A DNA stretch of 12,897 bases from Desulfosporosinus sp. UBA5188 (GCA_002413075.1 DHWG01000176.1:1-12897); one strand, 5' to 3'. Counted from the stretch's first letter, positions 1-7,330 are shown. The notes: generated by a model not told the origin, from the letters alone. Made by a program: numbers and translations.

Positions 1-1
1 C

Positions 2-184
2 TCTAAGACATTAAAGTGGAACCTCCCCGTGGGTATTGTCTTTTTAGGAATTGCTTTGCAGTTTACGAGAGGACCTTCTTTGGTGGTGGAACTGGGACTC
101 ATCGACAATCTGATTTTGACTTTTGCCTCCGTTTGGATCCTGATACTTTGGGGAGTTGCGCAATGGAAGAAGGACCATTTTTAG
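2..184 (+). CDS. C-terminal end of a small integral membrane protein (partial, 5' end outside window)
   Basis: The frame beginning at base 2 is open from the window edge to a TAG at 182-184 and gives 60 residues. It has two hydrophobic stretches: roughly residues 10-20 (around PVGIVFLGIALQF) and residues 32-55 (around LILTFASVWILILWG). It ends in a short charged tail (QWKKDHF). This is the pattern of the last one or two membrane helices of a multi-pass protein with a cytoplasmic basic end. A GTG-started frame at 16-216 overlaps it but has an unlikely composition (glycine-rich, scattered Cys and Arg) and no ribosome binding site, so I prefer this one. I do not recognise the family. No terminator hairpin is obvious between it and the next gene, but a plausible promoter lies in between, so the two are probably separate units. 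Confidence 0.6.
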   Translation, partial: SKTLKWNLPVGIVFLGIALQFTRGPSLVVELGLIDNLILTFASVWILILWGVAQWKKDHF

Positions 185-235
185 GGCACTGGGGGAGGGA
201 GGGGAAGTCTGTCTAATAATGGAAATAGAATATTC

Positions 236-264
236 TTAACATTTGATTAATTATAGTGTATTAT
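236..264 (+). promoter_or_regulatory. Putative sigma-A promoter of the acetyl-CoA synthetase gene
   Basis: A TTAACA (-35-like, 236-241) and a TATTAT (-10-like, 259-264) are separated by exactly 17 bases in an AT-rich stretch, 31 bases before the start codon. Transcription would begin near 271, leaving a short leader that carries AGGAGG at 281-286. The AT-richness of the region makes chance matches likely, so this is a candidate only. Confidence 0.4.
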
Positions 265-294
265 ATAACATATTAGAAAGAGGAGGATTGCTAT

Positions 295-2616
295 ATGAAA
301 GAGAAATACCGTGAAGGATTAATGGAGGAGAAACGGTTGTTCTCACCTCCTACAGGGTTCAGCTCAAAGGCTGTCATTCAAAACCCTGAAATTCACAAAC
401 TAGGTCAGGAGCGCATGAAGTTTTGGGAACAGCAAGGCAAACGGTTGGACTGGTTTAAACCTTGGGACAATGTTTTAGAATGGAATCCACCCTTTGCAAA
501 ATGGTATGTCGGCGGAAAATTAAATGCAGCCTATAATTGCTTAGACCGACATTTAGACGGCGCGCGTCGGAATAAAGCGGCCTTGATCTTCGAAGGAGAA
601 CTGGGAGAGCGACGCGTCTTCACTTATCAGGATCTTCATCGAGAGGTATCCCAGTTTGCCAATGTGCTTAAGTCCCTCGATGTAGAAAAGGGAGACCGTG
701 TGACCATTTACATGCCCATGATCCCAGAAGCCGTGATCGCGATGCTCGCATGTGCTAGGATAGGGGCTGTGCACTGTGTTGTCTTTGGTGGGTTCAGTGC
801 AGAAGCCTTGAAGGACAGAATTCAAGACTCTCGGTCAAGGGTTGTCGTGACCGCGGATGGGAGCTATCGACGAGGAATTAGCATTCCTTTGAAGGCTAAT
901 GTGGATAAGGCCCTGCCTGTAACTTGTATCAACAATTGTGTAGAAAGTGTGATCGTTGTAAAGCGGACCGGTCAGCCTGTGGAAATGCAAGAAGAACGGG
1001 ATGTGTGGTATCACGAGATCATCAAAGATGTTTCAATGGTTTGCCCAGCCGAACCTATGGATGCGGATGACATGCTTTTCATTCTATACACGAGTGGAAC
1101 TACCGGAAAACCCAAAGGCGTGGTTCATACGGTCGGTGGTTATATGGTTGGGGTGTCAACCACGCATGAATGGGTCTTTGACCTCAAAGAGGAAGATGTT
1201 TACTGGTGTACGGCCGATGTCGGCTGGATCACAGGCCATAGTTATTTAGTGTATGGGCCCTTAGCGAATGGGTCAACGGTCGTTATGTATGATGGTGCTC
1301 CAGATTATCCCGATAAGGATCGATATTGGGAAATCATTGAGAAATACAGGGTAACAATTTTATACACGGCACCCACTGCGATTCGTACGTTTATGAAATG
1401 GGGAGAGAGCTACCCTTTAGGCAGGGATCTTTCAAGTTTACGGCTCTTGGGTTCCGTAGGAGAACCGATTAACCCCGAGGCTTGGATGTGGTACTACAAA
1501 TTTATTGGGGGAGAGCGTTGCCCCATCGTTGATACCTGGTGGCAAACGGAAACCGGTATGATTATGATGACACCTCTTCCAGGAATTACTTCCCTGAAGC
1601 CAGGATCGTGCACCATCCCGTTCCCCGGTGTCCATATAGAAATAGTGGACTTGAAGGGCGATCCCGTACCGAAAGGTGAGGGCGGGTATTTAGTGGTTCG
1701 CGAGCCATGGCCGGCAATGCTTAAAACGGTGTTTGGAGATGACAAACGCTATGAGGACACGTATTGGAGCCAGATCGCGGGTATGTATTTTACGGGAGAC
1801 GAGGCAAAATGGGATGAGGATGGTTATTTCTGGGTGATAGGACGTGTGGATGATGTCATCAATGTCTCGGGGCATCGGATCGGAACGGCGGAAGTAGAAG
1901 GGGCTTTAGTGGATCATCCATCCGTTGCTGAAGCAGCCTGCGTAGGCAGAGCGCATGAGGTAAAAGGTCAAGCCGTGTTTGCCTTCGTTAGTTTAAAAGA
2001 AGGGATAGTCATCCACGATGAGCTCATTAATGAACTAAAAGCCCATGTTGTCCTGAAAATCGGTTCACTCGCCCGACCAGATGACATTTTCTTGACGGCT
2101 GAATTGCCGAAGACTCGAAGCGGAAAGATTATGAGGCGTCTTTTGAAGGACATCGCGGAGGGTCGGACCATGGGGGATACCAGTACCCTTGCCGATGTTG
2201 CGGTCATAGATTTCCTTAAAAAGAATATTGACGCCCAGAAGATCCTAGATGCTCGCAATGCTTCGCTGAAATTCGGGAGGAATAAGATTTCAATTCCTGA
2301 CACTGTCACGTTTAATCGTTGTAAGGTGGAGTCTTATGAAGGGTATAGTTACACCGTTTGGTTCTCTACCCCAGCGGAGGATGGCTCACGTCGTCCAGTG
2401 ACCCGTTTTTATTGTTTCCAGTGGATGGAAAGACTGAACTTGGTGCCCCAAGTTGTCTTGGCGATCACCAATATCATGATCAACAACAAAAGTGCTGTTG
2501 AAGCAATCTTAGGAAGCGGCATACCAGATTTTAGCCATGCAGTCATCAATGAAGGAAATATTTCGGATGATCTATCAGAAGAAGAGCAAATCTGCTTTTG
2601 TGGGACAGAGGGCTAG
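295..2616 (+). CDS. acsA: Acetyl-CoA synthetase (AMP-forming acetate-CoA ligase) with C-terminal extension
   Basis: This cytoplasmic enzyme activates acetate with ATP to acetyl-AMP and then forms acetyl-CoA. The ANL-superfamily signatures are all present: the phosphate-binding loop YTSGTTGKPKG at residues 265-275, GEPINPEAW, the DTWWQTETG motif, YFTGDE and GRVDDVINVSGHRIG at the hinge, and PKTRSGKIMRR near residue 605-615. The catalytic lysine there is K611, the residue controlled by acetylation in this family. Start: ATG 295 is preceded by AGGAGG at 281-286 (8-base spacing). The usual Acs is about 650 residues, whereas this one has 773. Everything after about residue 655 is an extra domain I do not recognise, ending in a CFCGTEG tail. 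The gene stands alone on the plus strand and is convergent with the methyltransferase block. The symbol means acetyl-CoA synthetase, not the CO dehydrogenase subunit that shares the name. Propionate or a related short acid as substrate cannot be excluded. Confidence 0.93.
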   Translation: MKEKYREGLMEEKRLFSPPTGFSSKAVIQNPEIHKLGQERMKFWEQQGKRLDWFKPWDNVLEWNPPFAKWYVGGKLNAAYNCLDRHLDGARRNKAALIFEGELGERRVFTYQDLHREVSQFANVLKSLDVEKGDRVTIYMPMIPEAVIAMLACARIGAVHCVVFGGFSAEALKDRIQDSRSRVVVTADGSYRRGISIPLKANVDKALPVTCINNCVESVIVVKRTGQPVEMQEERDVWYHEIIKDVSMVCPAEPMDADDMLFILYTSGTTGKPKGVVHTVGGYMVGVSTTHEWVFDLKEEDVYWCTADVGWITGHSYLVYGPLANGSTVVMYDGAPDYPDKDRYWEIIEKYRVTILYTAPTAIRTFMKWGESYPLGRDLSSLRLLGSVGEPINPEAWMWYYKFIGGERCPIVDTWWQTETGMIMMTPLPGITSLKPGSCTIPFPGVHIEIVDLKGDPVPKGEGGYLVVREPWPAMLKTVFGDDKRYEDTYWSQIAGMYFTGDEAKWDEDGYFWVIGRVDDVINVSGHRIGTAEVEGALVDHPSVAEAACVGRAHEVKGQAVFAFVSLKEGIVIHDELINELKAHVVLKIGSLARPDDIFLTAELPKTRSGKIMRRLLKDIAEGRTMGDTSTLADVAVIDFLKKNIDAQKILDARNASLKFGRNKISIPDTVTFNRCKVESYEGYSYTVWFSTPAEDGSRRPVTRFYCFQWMERLNLVPQVVLAITNIMINNKSAVEAILGSGIPDFSHAVINEGNISDDLSEEEQICFCGTEG

Positions 2617-2622
2617 AGCGAC

Positions 2623-2668
2623 AAATACGGTCAAGTTTTCATCGTCTGACGAAAACTTGACCGTATTT
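2623..2668. terminator. Bidirectional hairpin terminator between convergent genes
   Basis: Two perfectly complementary 18-base arms (2623-2640 and 2651-2668) flank a 10-base loop. The outer end of each arm is AAA/TTT, so the transcript of either strand has a few U residues at the 3' foot of the stem. There is no long U-tract beyond that. It sits 7 bases after the acetyl-CoA synthetase stop codon and about 95 bases downstream of the minus-strand methyltransferase stop. This placement suits termination from both directions. Confidence 0.75.
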
Positions 2669-2709
2669 CTAACTAACCCAAGAAATTCTCTTAATAGTTT
2701 AAAGTGATA

Positions 2710-2739
2710 TCAATGATAATCTCCAGTTTTAATTTCCAA
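2710..2739 (-). other. Possible 9-codon mini-ORF or truncated gene start after the methyltransferase
   Basis: Ten bases after the stop of the minus-strand methyltransferase there is AAAGGAG (2747-2753). Seven bases further on comes TTG, which opens a frame reading MEIKTGDYH and then TGA. TTG starts with good ribosome binding sites are used elsewhere on this strand, so it may be a leader peptide or the decayed 5' end of a lost gene. It may also be chance. No homology is claimed. Confidence 0.2.
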
Positions 2740-2763
2740 ATGATAGCTCCTTTAGACGGGAAT

Positions 2764-3642
2764 TTAGCCGATTAAATCGATCCCCCAAAGGTGAGGGTCA
2801 ACGAGCTTATCTAAGCTACCTTTAATACATCTGTGACCTATTACAAGGGGCTTTGTCGCCTGGTCAAGTTGCCCTAACAAGGCCTGACCATAAGTCATAG
2901 ATCCGTCTATTTCAATAGGATAAGAGCTAGCCAACTCAATCTTTTCAAGAGCCGTTGAAGTCTTACCACAGAGATGAAGCAGTCCTTTACCCCCACCGTC
3001 TTTACTTCCCTTAATAATCCCCTTAATAATTCTCCAACTTGAGGGGCCACTAAACGCCCGATAAACTTTGGGACCAATAACACCCATCGCGCCAACAGGG
3101 TCTCCATAAGAAATAATTGAGGCACCCCTTTTGAGCCCTTCGAGACTATAGCGAATGATACCCTCTTCAACGACAGACAGAATTTCCAGGATTCGCTGGG
3201 GGTCCTTGCGTAAGCCTTTATAAAAATTAAGGGGATCAATCAGAGAAGAGACGATCGTGAAGGGACCCTCAACACTGAGCGCCACGTTTTCTCCCGACCG
3301 TGCCAGAATTTCAACGGCCTCTAAGACTTCGTTTATGCGACCTTCATTAAGCATCAGACCTTGGAGTTCAGACATTTCTTCAATGGCGGTGAACCGGTAA
3401 CTTTCTACCCTGGGCCCATTCAAGGAATCGCCCAGCTTAATGTGAGCACCGTACGCTTCTGCCTCTACCGTTACGCAGAAAGGGACTCTGACGATTACAT
3501 CCCCACGGTATTTTCTTAATTCATTGGCAATTATTGCCATCTTATTTTTATCGCTATGAGCACTGGGGAGGGTGATTCCTGTTTTCTGAACAACCTCTTC
3601 CGGAATTCGTTCCAGATCGTCTCCCGTACATATAAAGTCCAC
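2764..3642 (-). CDS. Short UroD-superfamily methyltransferase (MtaA/CmuA-like), third copy
   Basis: This belongs to the uroporphyrinogen-decarboxylase fold family of zinc-dependent, corrinoid-linked methyltransferases (MtaA, MtbA and CmuA type). The zinc-ligand pattern is complete: H223-x-C225 in LLHLCGKT and C272 in VIGHRCIKG. The true UroD heme-pathway signature (RQAGR) is absent, so heme synthesis is unlikely. A family-typical VRVPFCVTVEAEAYGA stretch lies at residues 51-66. The protein has 292 residues against roughly 335-350 for its relatives. It lacks the usual N-terminal segment containing KERLL and the DRPP/DRVP motif, starting directly at DFICTGDD. The GTG start at 3642 has AGGAGG at 3651-3656 (8-base spacing). 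A nearby ATG at 3645-3647 is in another frame. It resembles the 334-residue methyltransferase at 7331-8335 more than the 353-residue one (for example PRV after the EA-Y/L-GA motif, and a DP-x-G segment). It follows the exporter gene and the GGDEF remnant. Its methyl donor and acceptor are unknown. Confidence 0.82.
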   Translation of the reverse strand: MDFICTGDDLERIPEEVVQKTGITLPSAHSDKNKMAIIANELRKYRGDVIVRVPFCVTVEAEAYGAHIKLGDSLNGPRVESYRFTAIEEMSELQGLMLNEGRINEVLEAVEILARSGENVALSVEGPFTIVSSLIDPLNFYKGLRKDPQRILEILSVVEEGIIRYSLEGLKRGASIISYGDPVGAMGVIGPKVYRAFSGPSSWRIIKGIIKGSKDGGGKGLLHLCGKTSTALEKIELASSYPIEIDGSMTYGQALLGQLDQATKPLVIGHRCIKGSLDKLVDPHLWGIDLIG

Positions 3643-3660
3643 TGCATAGACCTCCTGGCC

Positions 3661-3783
3661 CTAATATTTATTTCTAATTTCTTGTTTCATTTTATACATG
3701 TCTTGATCAGCAATATCAATGAGTTGGTCAATTTCTAAAGGTTCTGCAGGATTAAACTCTGAAAATCCATAGCTTATCCCAAG
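3661..3783 (-). pseudogene. C-terminal remnant of a GGDEF diguanylate cyclase
   Basis: Reading the minus strand from 3783 to a TAG at 3661-3663 gives about 40 residues: LGISYGFSEFNPAEP, then LEIDQLIDIADQDMYKMKQ and a short basic tail. This matches the end of GGDEF domains, with the S-x-G strand followed by the L-x-x-ADxxMYxxK helix. No GGEEF active site, allosteric site or start codon lies upstream. Instead the frame runs into the 3' end of the exporter gene, which is read in a different frame, so the catalytic part has been lost. The exporter stop codon (3774-3776) lies inside the remnant, which marks a junction near 3776-3790. The identification rests on motif recognition of a short piece. 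The remnant should have no activity. Confidence 0.72.
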
Positions 3784-4610
3784 TTTGTAAAATAGAACAA
3801 TTCTCCCACCAAGAGACTGATGATTTGCAAGGAAAGAATGATCAACAGGGCTTTTTTTAAGGGAAGTTCCCGGAAGAGAACTAAGATGCCAAAGCCCGTA
3901 TTAGCGAGTAACCCAGAGATCAGAGAGCCAAACCCCAAGACCCCCTTGATATAACCCTCAGCAATGAGTACCGACGAAAAACAGCTTGGAATCATACCAA
4001 TCAAGGAAGCGAGTATGGGCTGAAGGAAGGTATTTCCGCCCAACAGAGTGTAAAGTCCGTCTTCGCCCACCTGATTTGCCAAGGTGCCGATAATTAGAAC
4101 CGTCACGTAGAGAAAAAGCGTCAGCTTCAAGGTGTGAACGAGGCTATTGACGAATATATTTTTGTGTTTACCGCATTTTGGACAATCACAGTCAATACCG
4201 CATCCCTTAAGGCGATTGCGTTTTTCCTTAACCGTCAGGTTTATTATGAAGCCCGCAACGATCGCTACACAGATTTTGATGCCGATAATCCCCAACATCA
4301 GAGGTAGCCGATCAGGATGAGCTCCGATGATTATCAAGGCTTCATCAGAACCCGCCAAGAAAACAGCCAAAAGCATACCCAAGGAGATATAGCCATTACC
4401 ATAAAGCTTAGCAAAAGCCACAGATAGGCCGCACTGGGGGATGATTCCGAGGAGTGCCCCACCTGGAACATCCAACCTGGCAAGGCGACTGAAAAAAGGC
4501 GTCCCTTTGTTGAACTTAACCGTCATCCAATTCGTAAAGAGGATGACCAAGAATAAAACAGGCACAATCTTGCTTACATCCTGGAAGCTGTCGATCAGAA
4601 TTTCAACCAA
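3774..4610 (-). CDS. ArsP_2-type putative heavy-metal exporter, about 10 TM, with Cys-rich loop
   Basis: This is an integral inner-membrane protein of 278 residues with about eight to ten hydrophobic segments. It looks like the ArsP_2 family (formerly DUF2899, 'putative 10TM heavy-metal exporter', sometimes annotated as a putative manganese transporter). Two halves carry related motifs, GIIPQCGLSVAF (residues 55-66) and GMIPSCFSSVLI (205-216), suggesting pseudo-symmetry. FLAGSDEALII at 84-94 is another conserved-looking membrane motif. The central hydrophilic loop has C137, C141, C143, C146 and H149, a likely metal-binding site. The TTG start at 4610 has GGAGGG at 4619-4624 (8-base spacing) and overlaps the 3' end of the CobW gene by 16 bases, which implies translational coupling. 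The last codons and stop lie in sequence shared with the GGDEF remnant, so the extreme C-terminus may be non-native. The transported ion is not determined by the sequence. Confidence 0.75.
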   Translation of the reverse strand: MVEILIDSFQDVSKIVPVLFLVILFTNWMTVKFNKGTPFFSRLARLDVPGGALLGIIPQCGLSVAFAKLYGNGYISLGMLLAVFLAGSDEALIIIGAHPDRLPLMLGIIGIKICVAIVAGFIINLTVKEKRNRLKGCGIDCDCPKCGKHKNIFVNSLVHTLKLTLFLYVTVLIIGTLANQVGEDGLYTLLGGNTFLQPILASLIGMIPSCFSSVLIAEGYIKGVLGFGSLISGLLANTGFGILVLFRELPLKKALLIILSLQIISLLVGELFYFTNLG

Positions 4611-5539
4611 TTAAACAACCCTCCACGTTTGATCTTAAACAAGTCTTTAATGGCTTGTTCTTTGAGGTTTTTTCCGATCAGACACAGCTTGCCGCTGGAC
4701 TTAAACTTACTGGCCGATACCATGAACTGCCCATTCGTATAGCTGAAATCGAGGAAACCCTGAGGACTTTTGAGAAAACCCTTACCCCGTAAGACCTGAC
4801 CGTATTGAGGCTGACTGAGAAGGGAAAGACAACGTTCGAGTTCTTCCTGGCTGAACGGTCGGGAAGTCTTCAAAGCCAACGCTTCGAATTCATTTTCGTT
4901 GCAAGGTTTATAGTCTGTATGAAGGATATCACTTAGATCCAAGTCGACTTGAGCATCGAGGAGGTTCTTAAATTCCTCGGGGCCCAATTCATCCCAGGCC
5001 TTGTCGATGATCTCTGCATCTTGGTTGAATTCCCTGAGGGAAGTCGTGATCGTGTCAATCGTTGCGCGGTCCACGAGTTGGCTTTTACTTAAAGTTAAGA
5101 CAGAGGCATTCGTGATCTGGTCTTCGAAAAACTCTCCAAAGACTTCGCACTGCTGCAGGTAATGAACGCTGTCCACCACCGTAACTAGGGAGTTAATCTG
5201 GAGCAGGGGGACAAATTGTGGTTTGCGTAATATATCGATGATTTCACTCAGAATACTGATGCCAGTGGGTTCAATGATAATCCGCTCGGGCTGGAATTCT
5301 TCGATTATCCGGGCAAGCATCTCCACGAAATCTTTCTGCATGATGCAGCAGATGCAGCCACTTGAGATTTCGAAGACTTGAAAACCTTCCCGCTCCAACA
5401 GGTCTCCATCGATTCCGATGTCACCAAATTCGTTTTCGATGAGGACAACCTTTTCTTTTTGATGAACTTGAAGAAGCTTCTTAACCAAAGTGGTCTTGCC
5501 AGAACCTAAGAAGCCTGAGATAACATCAACTTTAATCAT
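4595..5539 (-). CDS. CobW/P47K-family (COG0523) metal-binding GTPase
   Basis: This cytoplasmic G3E-family GTPase is of the kind that acts as a metallochaperone or metal insertase (zinc, cobalt, nickel). It is 314 residues long. It has Walker A GFLGSGKTT at residues 9-17, ENEFGDIGID at 35-44, the family's metal-binding CxCC as GCICC with C62, C64 and C65, and the Walker B-like IIIEPTG ending at residue 93. A CobW C-terminal domain appears to follow from about residue 215. The usual NKxD guanine-specificity motif is replaced by SKSQ at 151-154. Start choice: a GTG at 5545 is only 1 base from the GGAGG (5547-5551), whereas ATG 5539 has a 7-base spacing, so ATG is preferred. It overlaps the downstream exporter gene by 16 bases. 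Context suggests it serves metal supply for the exporter or for the nearby zinc- and cobalt-dependent methyltransferases. This is inference. Confidence 0.87.
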   Translation of the reverse strand: MIKVDVISGFLGSGKTTLVKKLLQVHQKEKVVLIENEFGDIGIDGDLLEREGFQVFEISSGCICCIMQKDFVEMLARIIEEFQPERIIIEPTGISILSEIIDILRKPQFVPLLQINSLVTVVDSVHYLQQCEVFGEFFEDQITNASVLTLSKSQLVDRATIDTITTSLREFNQDAEIIDKAWDELGPEEFKNLLDAQVDLDLSDILHTDYKPCNENEFEALALKTSRPFSQEELERCLSLLSQPQYGQVLRGKGFLKSPQGFLDFSYTNGQFMVSASKFKSSGKLCLIGKNLKEQAIKDLFKIKRGGLFNWLKF

Positions 5540-5572
5540 CGTCACACCTCCGATCCCGATAAAGAAACATAT

Positions 5573-5600
5573 TTCAGCGGGCGATTTAACGCCCTCTGAA
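5573..5600 (-). terminator. Hairpin between the corrinoid operon and the CobW gene
   Basis: TTCAG-C-GGGCG (5573-5583) pairs with CGCCC-T-CTGAA (5590-5600), giving 10 base pairs with one mismatch and a 6-base loop. In the minus direction it lies 7 bases after the activator stop codon. It is followed by an A/U-rich stretch (ATATGTTTCTTT) rather than a pure U-run. It probably ends or attenuates the corrinoid operon transcript before the CobW gene. Partial read-through into CobW is possible. Confidence 0.55.
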
Positions 5601-5607
5601 GTTCAGA

Positions 5608-7320
5608 TTAAAAGCCCAGCGCTTTAACAAAGTAGTCCTGAAAGCGGGGATTTGTCGAAAGCTCCAGAACCTCTATCCTTGCCTTCAGGTCCTGAATCTG
5701 GGCCATCACACCCTGATTGAGGAGCGCCAACCGGGCCCCTTCCGCGGAGGAATTACCGACAAAGTTTATTGTCCCTTTAAATCCTTTGGGCAGAAAGCCG
5801 ATTTGCCGAAGACTCTCCGGATTAATGTGATATCCGAAGGCACCAGCAATGACCGCTTCCTCTATAGCTTCGAGAGGAAAGCCAGCTTCTTCAAGAAGCA
5901 GAGTGATCCCTGCAACGATGGCGCCTTTGGCCAACTGAAGCTGGCGAATATCCTTCTGGGAGATATATAGGTCGTCAGTCAGATAAAATCTCTTATTCCG
6001 CACCGTAGCCTTTAAACGGGGGTCAAGGTTAGGGTTAAAACGTCCGCTGGCTAGGACTAATTGATGTTTAACCATGGCCGCGGTGATATCAATCAAGCCA
6101 CTACCGCAGATACCCTTGGGGGAGGTACCACCAATCGTTGTAAAATGAAACTCCAACTGATCATCGATGAAGAAGGTATCTATGGCACCTTCTTCCGCAC
6201 GACACCCACAGGAAATGTTCATCCCTTCCAAGGCCGGGCCTGCAGCCGTGGAAGTAGCAATGAGTCGTCCTCCAAGATTCGCCACGATTTCACCGTTGGT
6301 TCCGATATCTAGAAAAAGGGCGGGGTGGTCTTTCTTATCAAACGCTGTCGCCACCAAACCCGCCAGAATGTCCGCGCCGACATAGCCTGAGGCTGAAGGC
6401 AAGAGCGTGACGCGTCCTTCTGGGTTAATCAAGAACCCAACCTCTCTAGCTTTCAGGTCAACTTGCTGGAGAAAAACAGGGCGGTAGGGGGCACGCGCGA
6501 TGGATCCGGGATGAACACCCAACACAAAGTGCAACATGGTCGTGTTTCCAGCGATCACGACCTGGTAAACAGACTTGGCTCTAATGGTCTCACCCGTAAG
6601 GGCTAACACCAGTTGATTGAGTTTCCCTAGGATTGACGTTCGGAGTAGGTCTGGTCCCTGGGAATTTTCCAGACAGTAACTGATTCGAGACAAGACATCT
6701 GAGCCGAATTCCGTTTGAGGGTTTAAACAGGACTGTTTCTGGAGAATCTCCCCCGTAGCTAGGTCGAGAAGATACGCAGAAATACCGGTGGTGCCTATGT
6801 CAACCGCCACTCCCAGAATTTGACCTGGTTCAGACTCCAGGTCAATCAGACGGTTGTCCATTAAAACACCATAGAGTTCAGACGCTCCAACCCGCTCTAA
6901 TTGACCCACCTTCCGATAGAGATCCGCCGAGCCAGTATTATAAGGTAATCTTTCTAGGTAAGGTTGAACAGTTCTCTCAAGAGGGGGCAACCTTACCTGT
7001 TTGACACAGCTATCGACGGCCACTTCAATGGCGAAGCCTTCGTTAATGGTCTTAAGCGGCTGACCTTTGGAAGGAAGCTCGATCCATACTTCACCCCTTA
7101 CTCTAGCAAGGCAGGCCAAACGAACGTCAGGAGCATTGATGAACCCATTTTCCAAAGACTCTGGGGGGTAAAGGTCACCCCAGGCTTTAACTCGACATTT
7201 GCCGCAGAGTCCTAAGCCATTACAGGGAGCTTCCAAGATTAGACCCGCTGTCCTAATACAATACGAAAGCGACTCCCCAACGAGCGCGTCTATAGAAAGA
7301 GCCTCCCGAGTGAAATGCAC
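5608..7320 (-). CDS. ATP-dependent reductive activator of corrinoid protein (RACo type, 2Fe-2S plus ASKHA domain)
   Basis: This enzyme uses ATP and an electron from its iron-sulfur cluster to return the accidentally oxidised Co(II) corrinoid protein to active Co(I). It has 570 residues. The N-terminal ferredoxin-like domain carries C33, C39, C42 and C70, the C-x5-C-x2-C...C pattern of a plant-type [2Fe-2S] cluster. The C-terminal ASKHA/DUF4445 part contains DIGTTG at 174-179, AGNTTMLH at 257-264, LPSASGYVGADI from 307, LDIGTNGE at 337-344 and GICGSGLID near 405. These nucleotide-binding loops are typical of RACo and related O-demethylase activating enzymes. The GTG start at 7320 is 10 bases after the upstream stop. 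Its ribosome binding site is weak (AGGG), so it may depend on translation of the gene before it. It is the last gene of the corrinoid operon. Confidence 0.93.
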   Translation of the reverse strand: MHFTREALSIDALVGESLSYCIRTAGLILEAPCNGLGLCGKCRVKAWGDLYPPESLENGFINAPDVRLACLARVRGEVWIELPSKGQPLKTINEGFAIEVAVDSCVKQVRLPPLERTVQPYLERLPYNTGSADLYRKVGQLERVGASELYGVLMDNRLIDLESEPGQILGVAVDIGTTGISAYLLDLATGEILQKQSCLNPQTEFGSDVLSRISYCLENSQGPDLLRTSILGKLNQLVLALTGETIRAKSVYQVVIAGNTTMLHFVLGVHPGSIARAPYRPVFLQQVDLKAREVGFLINPEGRVTLLPSASGYVGADILAGLVATAFDKKDHPALFLDIGTNGEIVANLGGRLIATSTAAGPALEGMNISCGCRAEEGAIDTFFIDDQLEFHFTTIGGTSPKGICGSGLIDITAAMVKHQLVLASGRFNPNLDPRLKATVRNKRFYLTDDLYISQKDIRQLQLAKGAIVAGITLLLEEAGFPLEAIEEAVIAGAFGYHINPESLRQIGFLPKGFKGTINFVGNSSAEGARLALLNQGVMAQIQDLKARIEVLELSTNPRFQDYFVKALGF

Positions 7321-7330
7321 CGTAACCCTG

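Noticed and set aside
16..216. 66-codon open frame at the left edge
   Set aside because: It overlaps the frame-2 membrane-protein tail, has no ribosome binding site, and has a composition (Gly/Arg/Cys-rich, few hydrophobic blocks) unlike a real protein.
240..272. Shared CATTTGATTA...TAACATA words upstream of acsA and in the corrinoid divergent region (10139-10160)
   Set aside because: The spacing differs (26 versus 15 bases) and both regions are extremely AT-rich, so chance is the simplest explanation.
1968..2309. 113-codon minus-strand open frame
   Set aside because: It is antisense to a strongly conserved part of acetyl-CoA synthetase and is a shadow frame.
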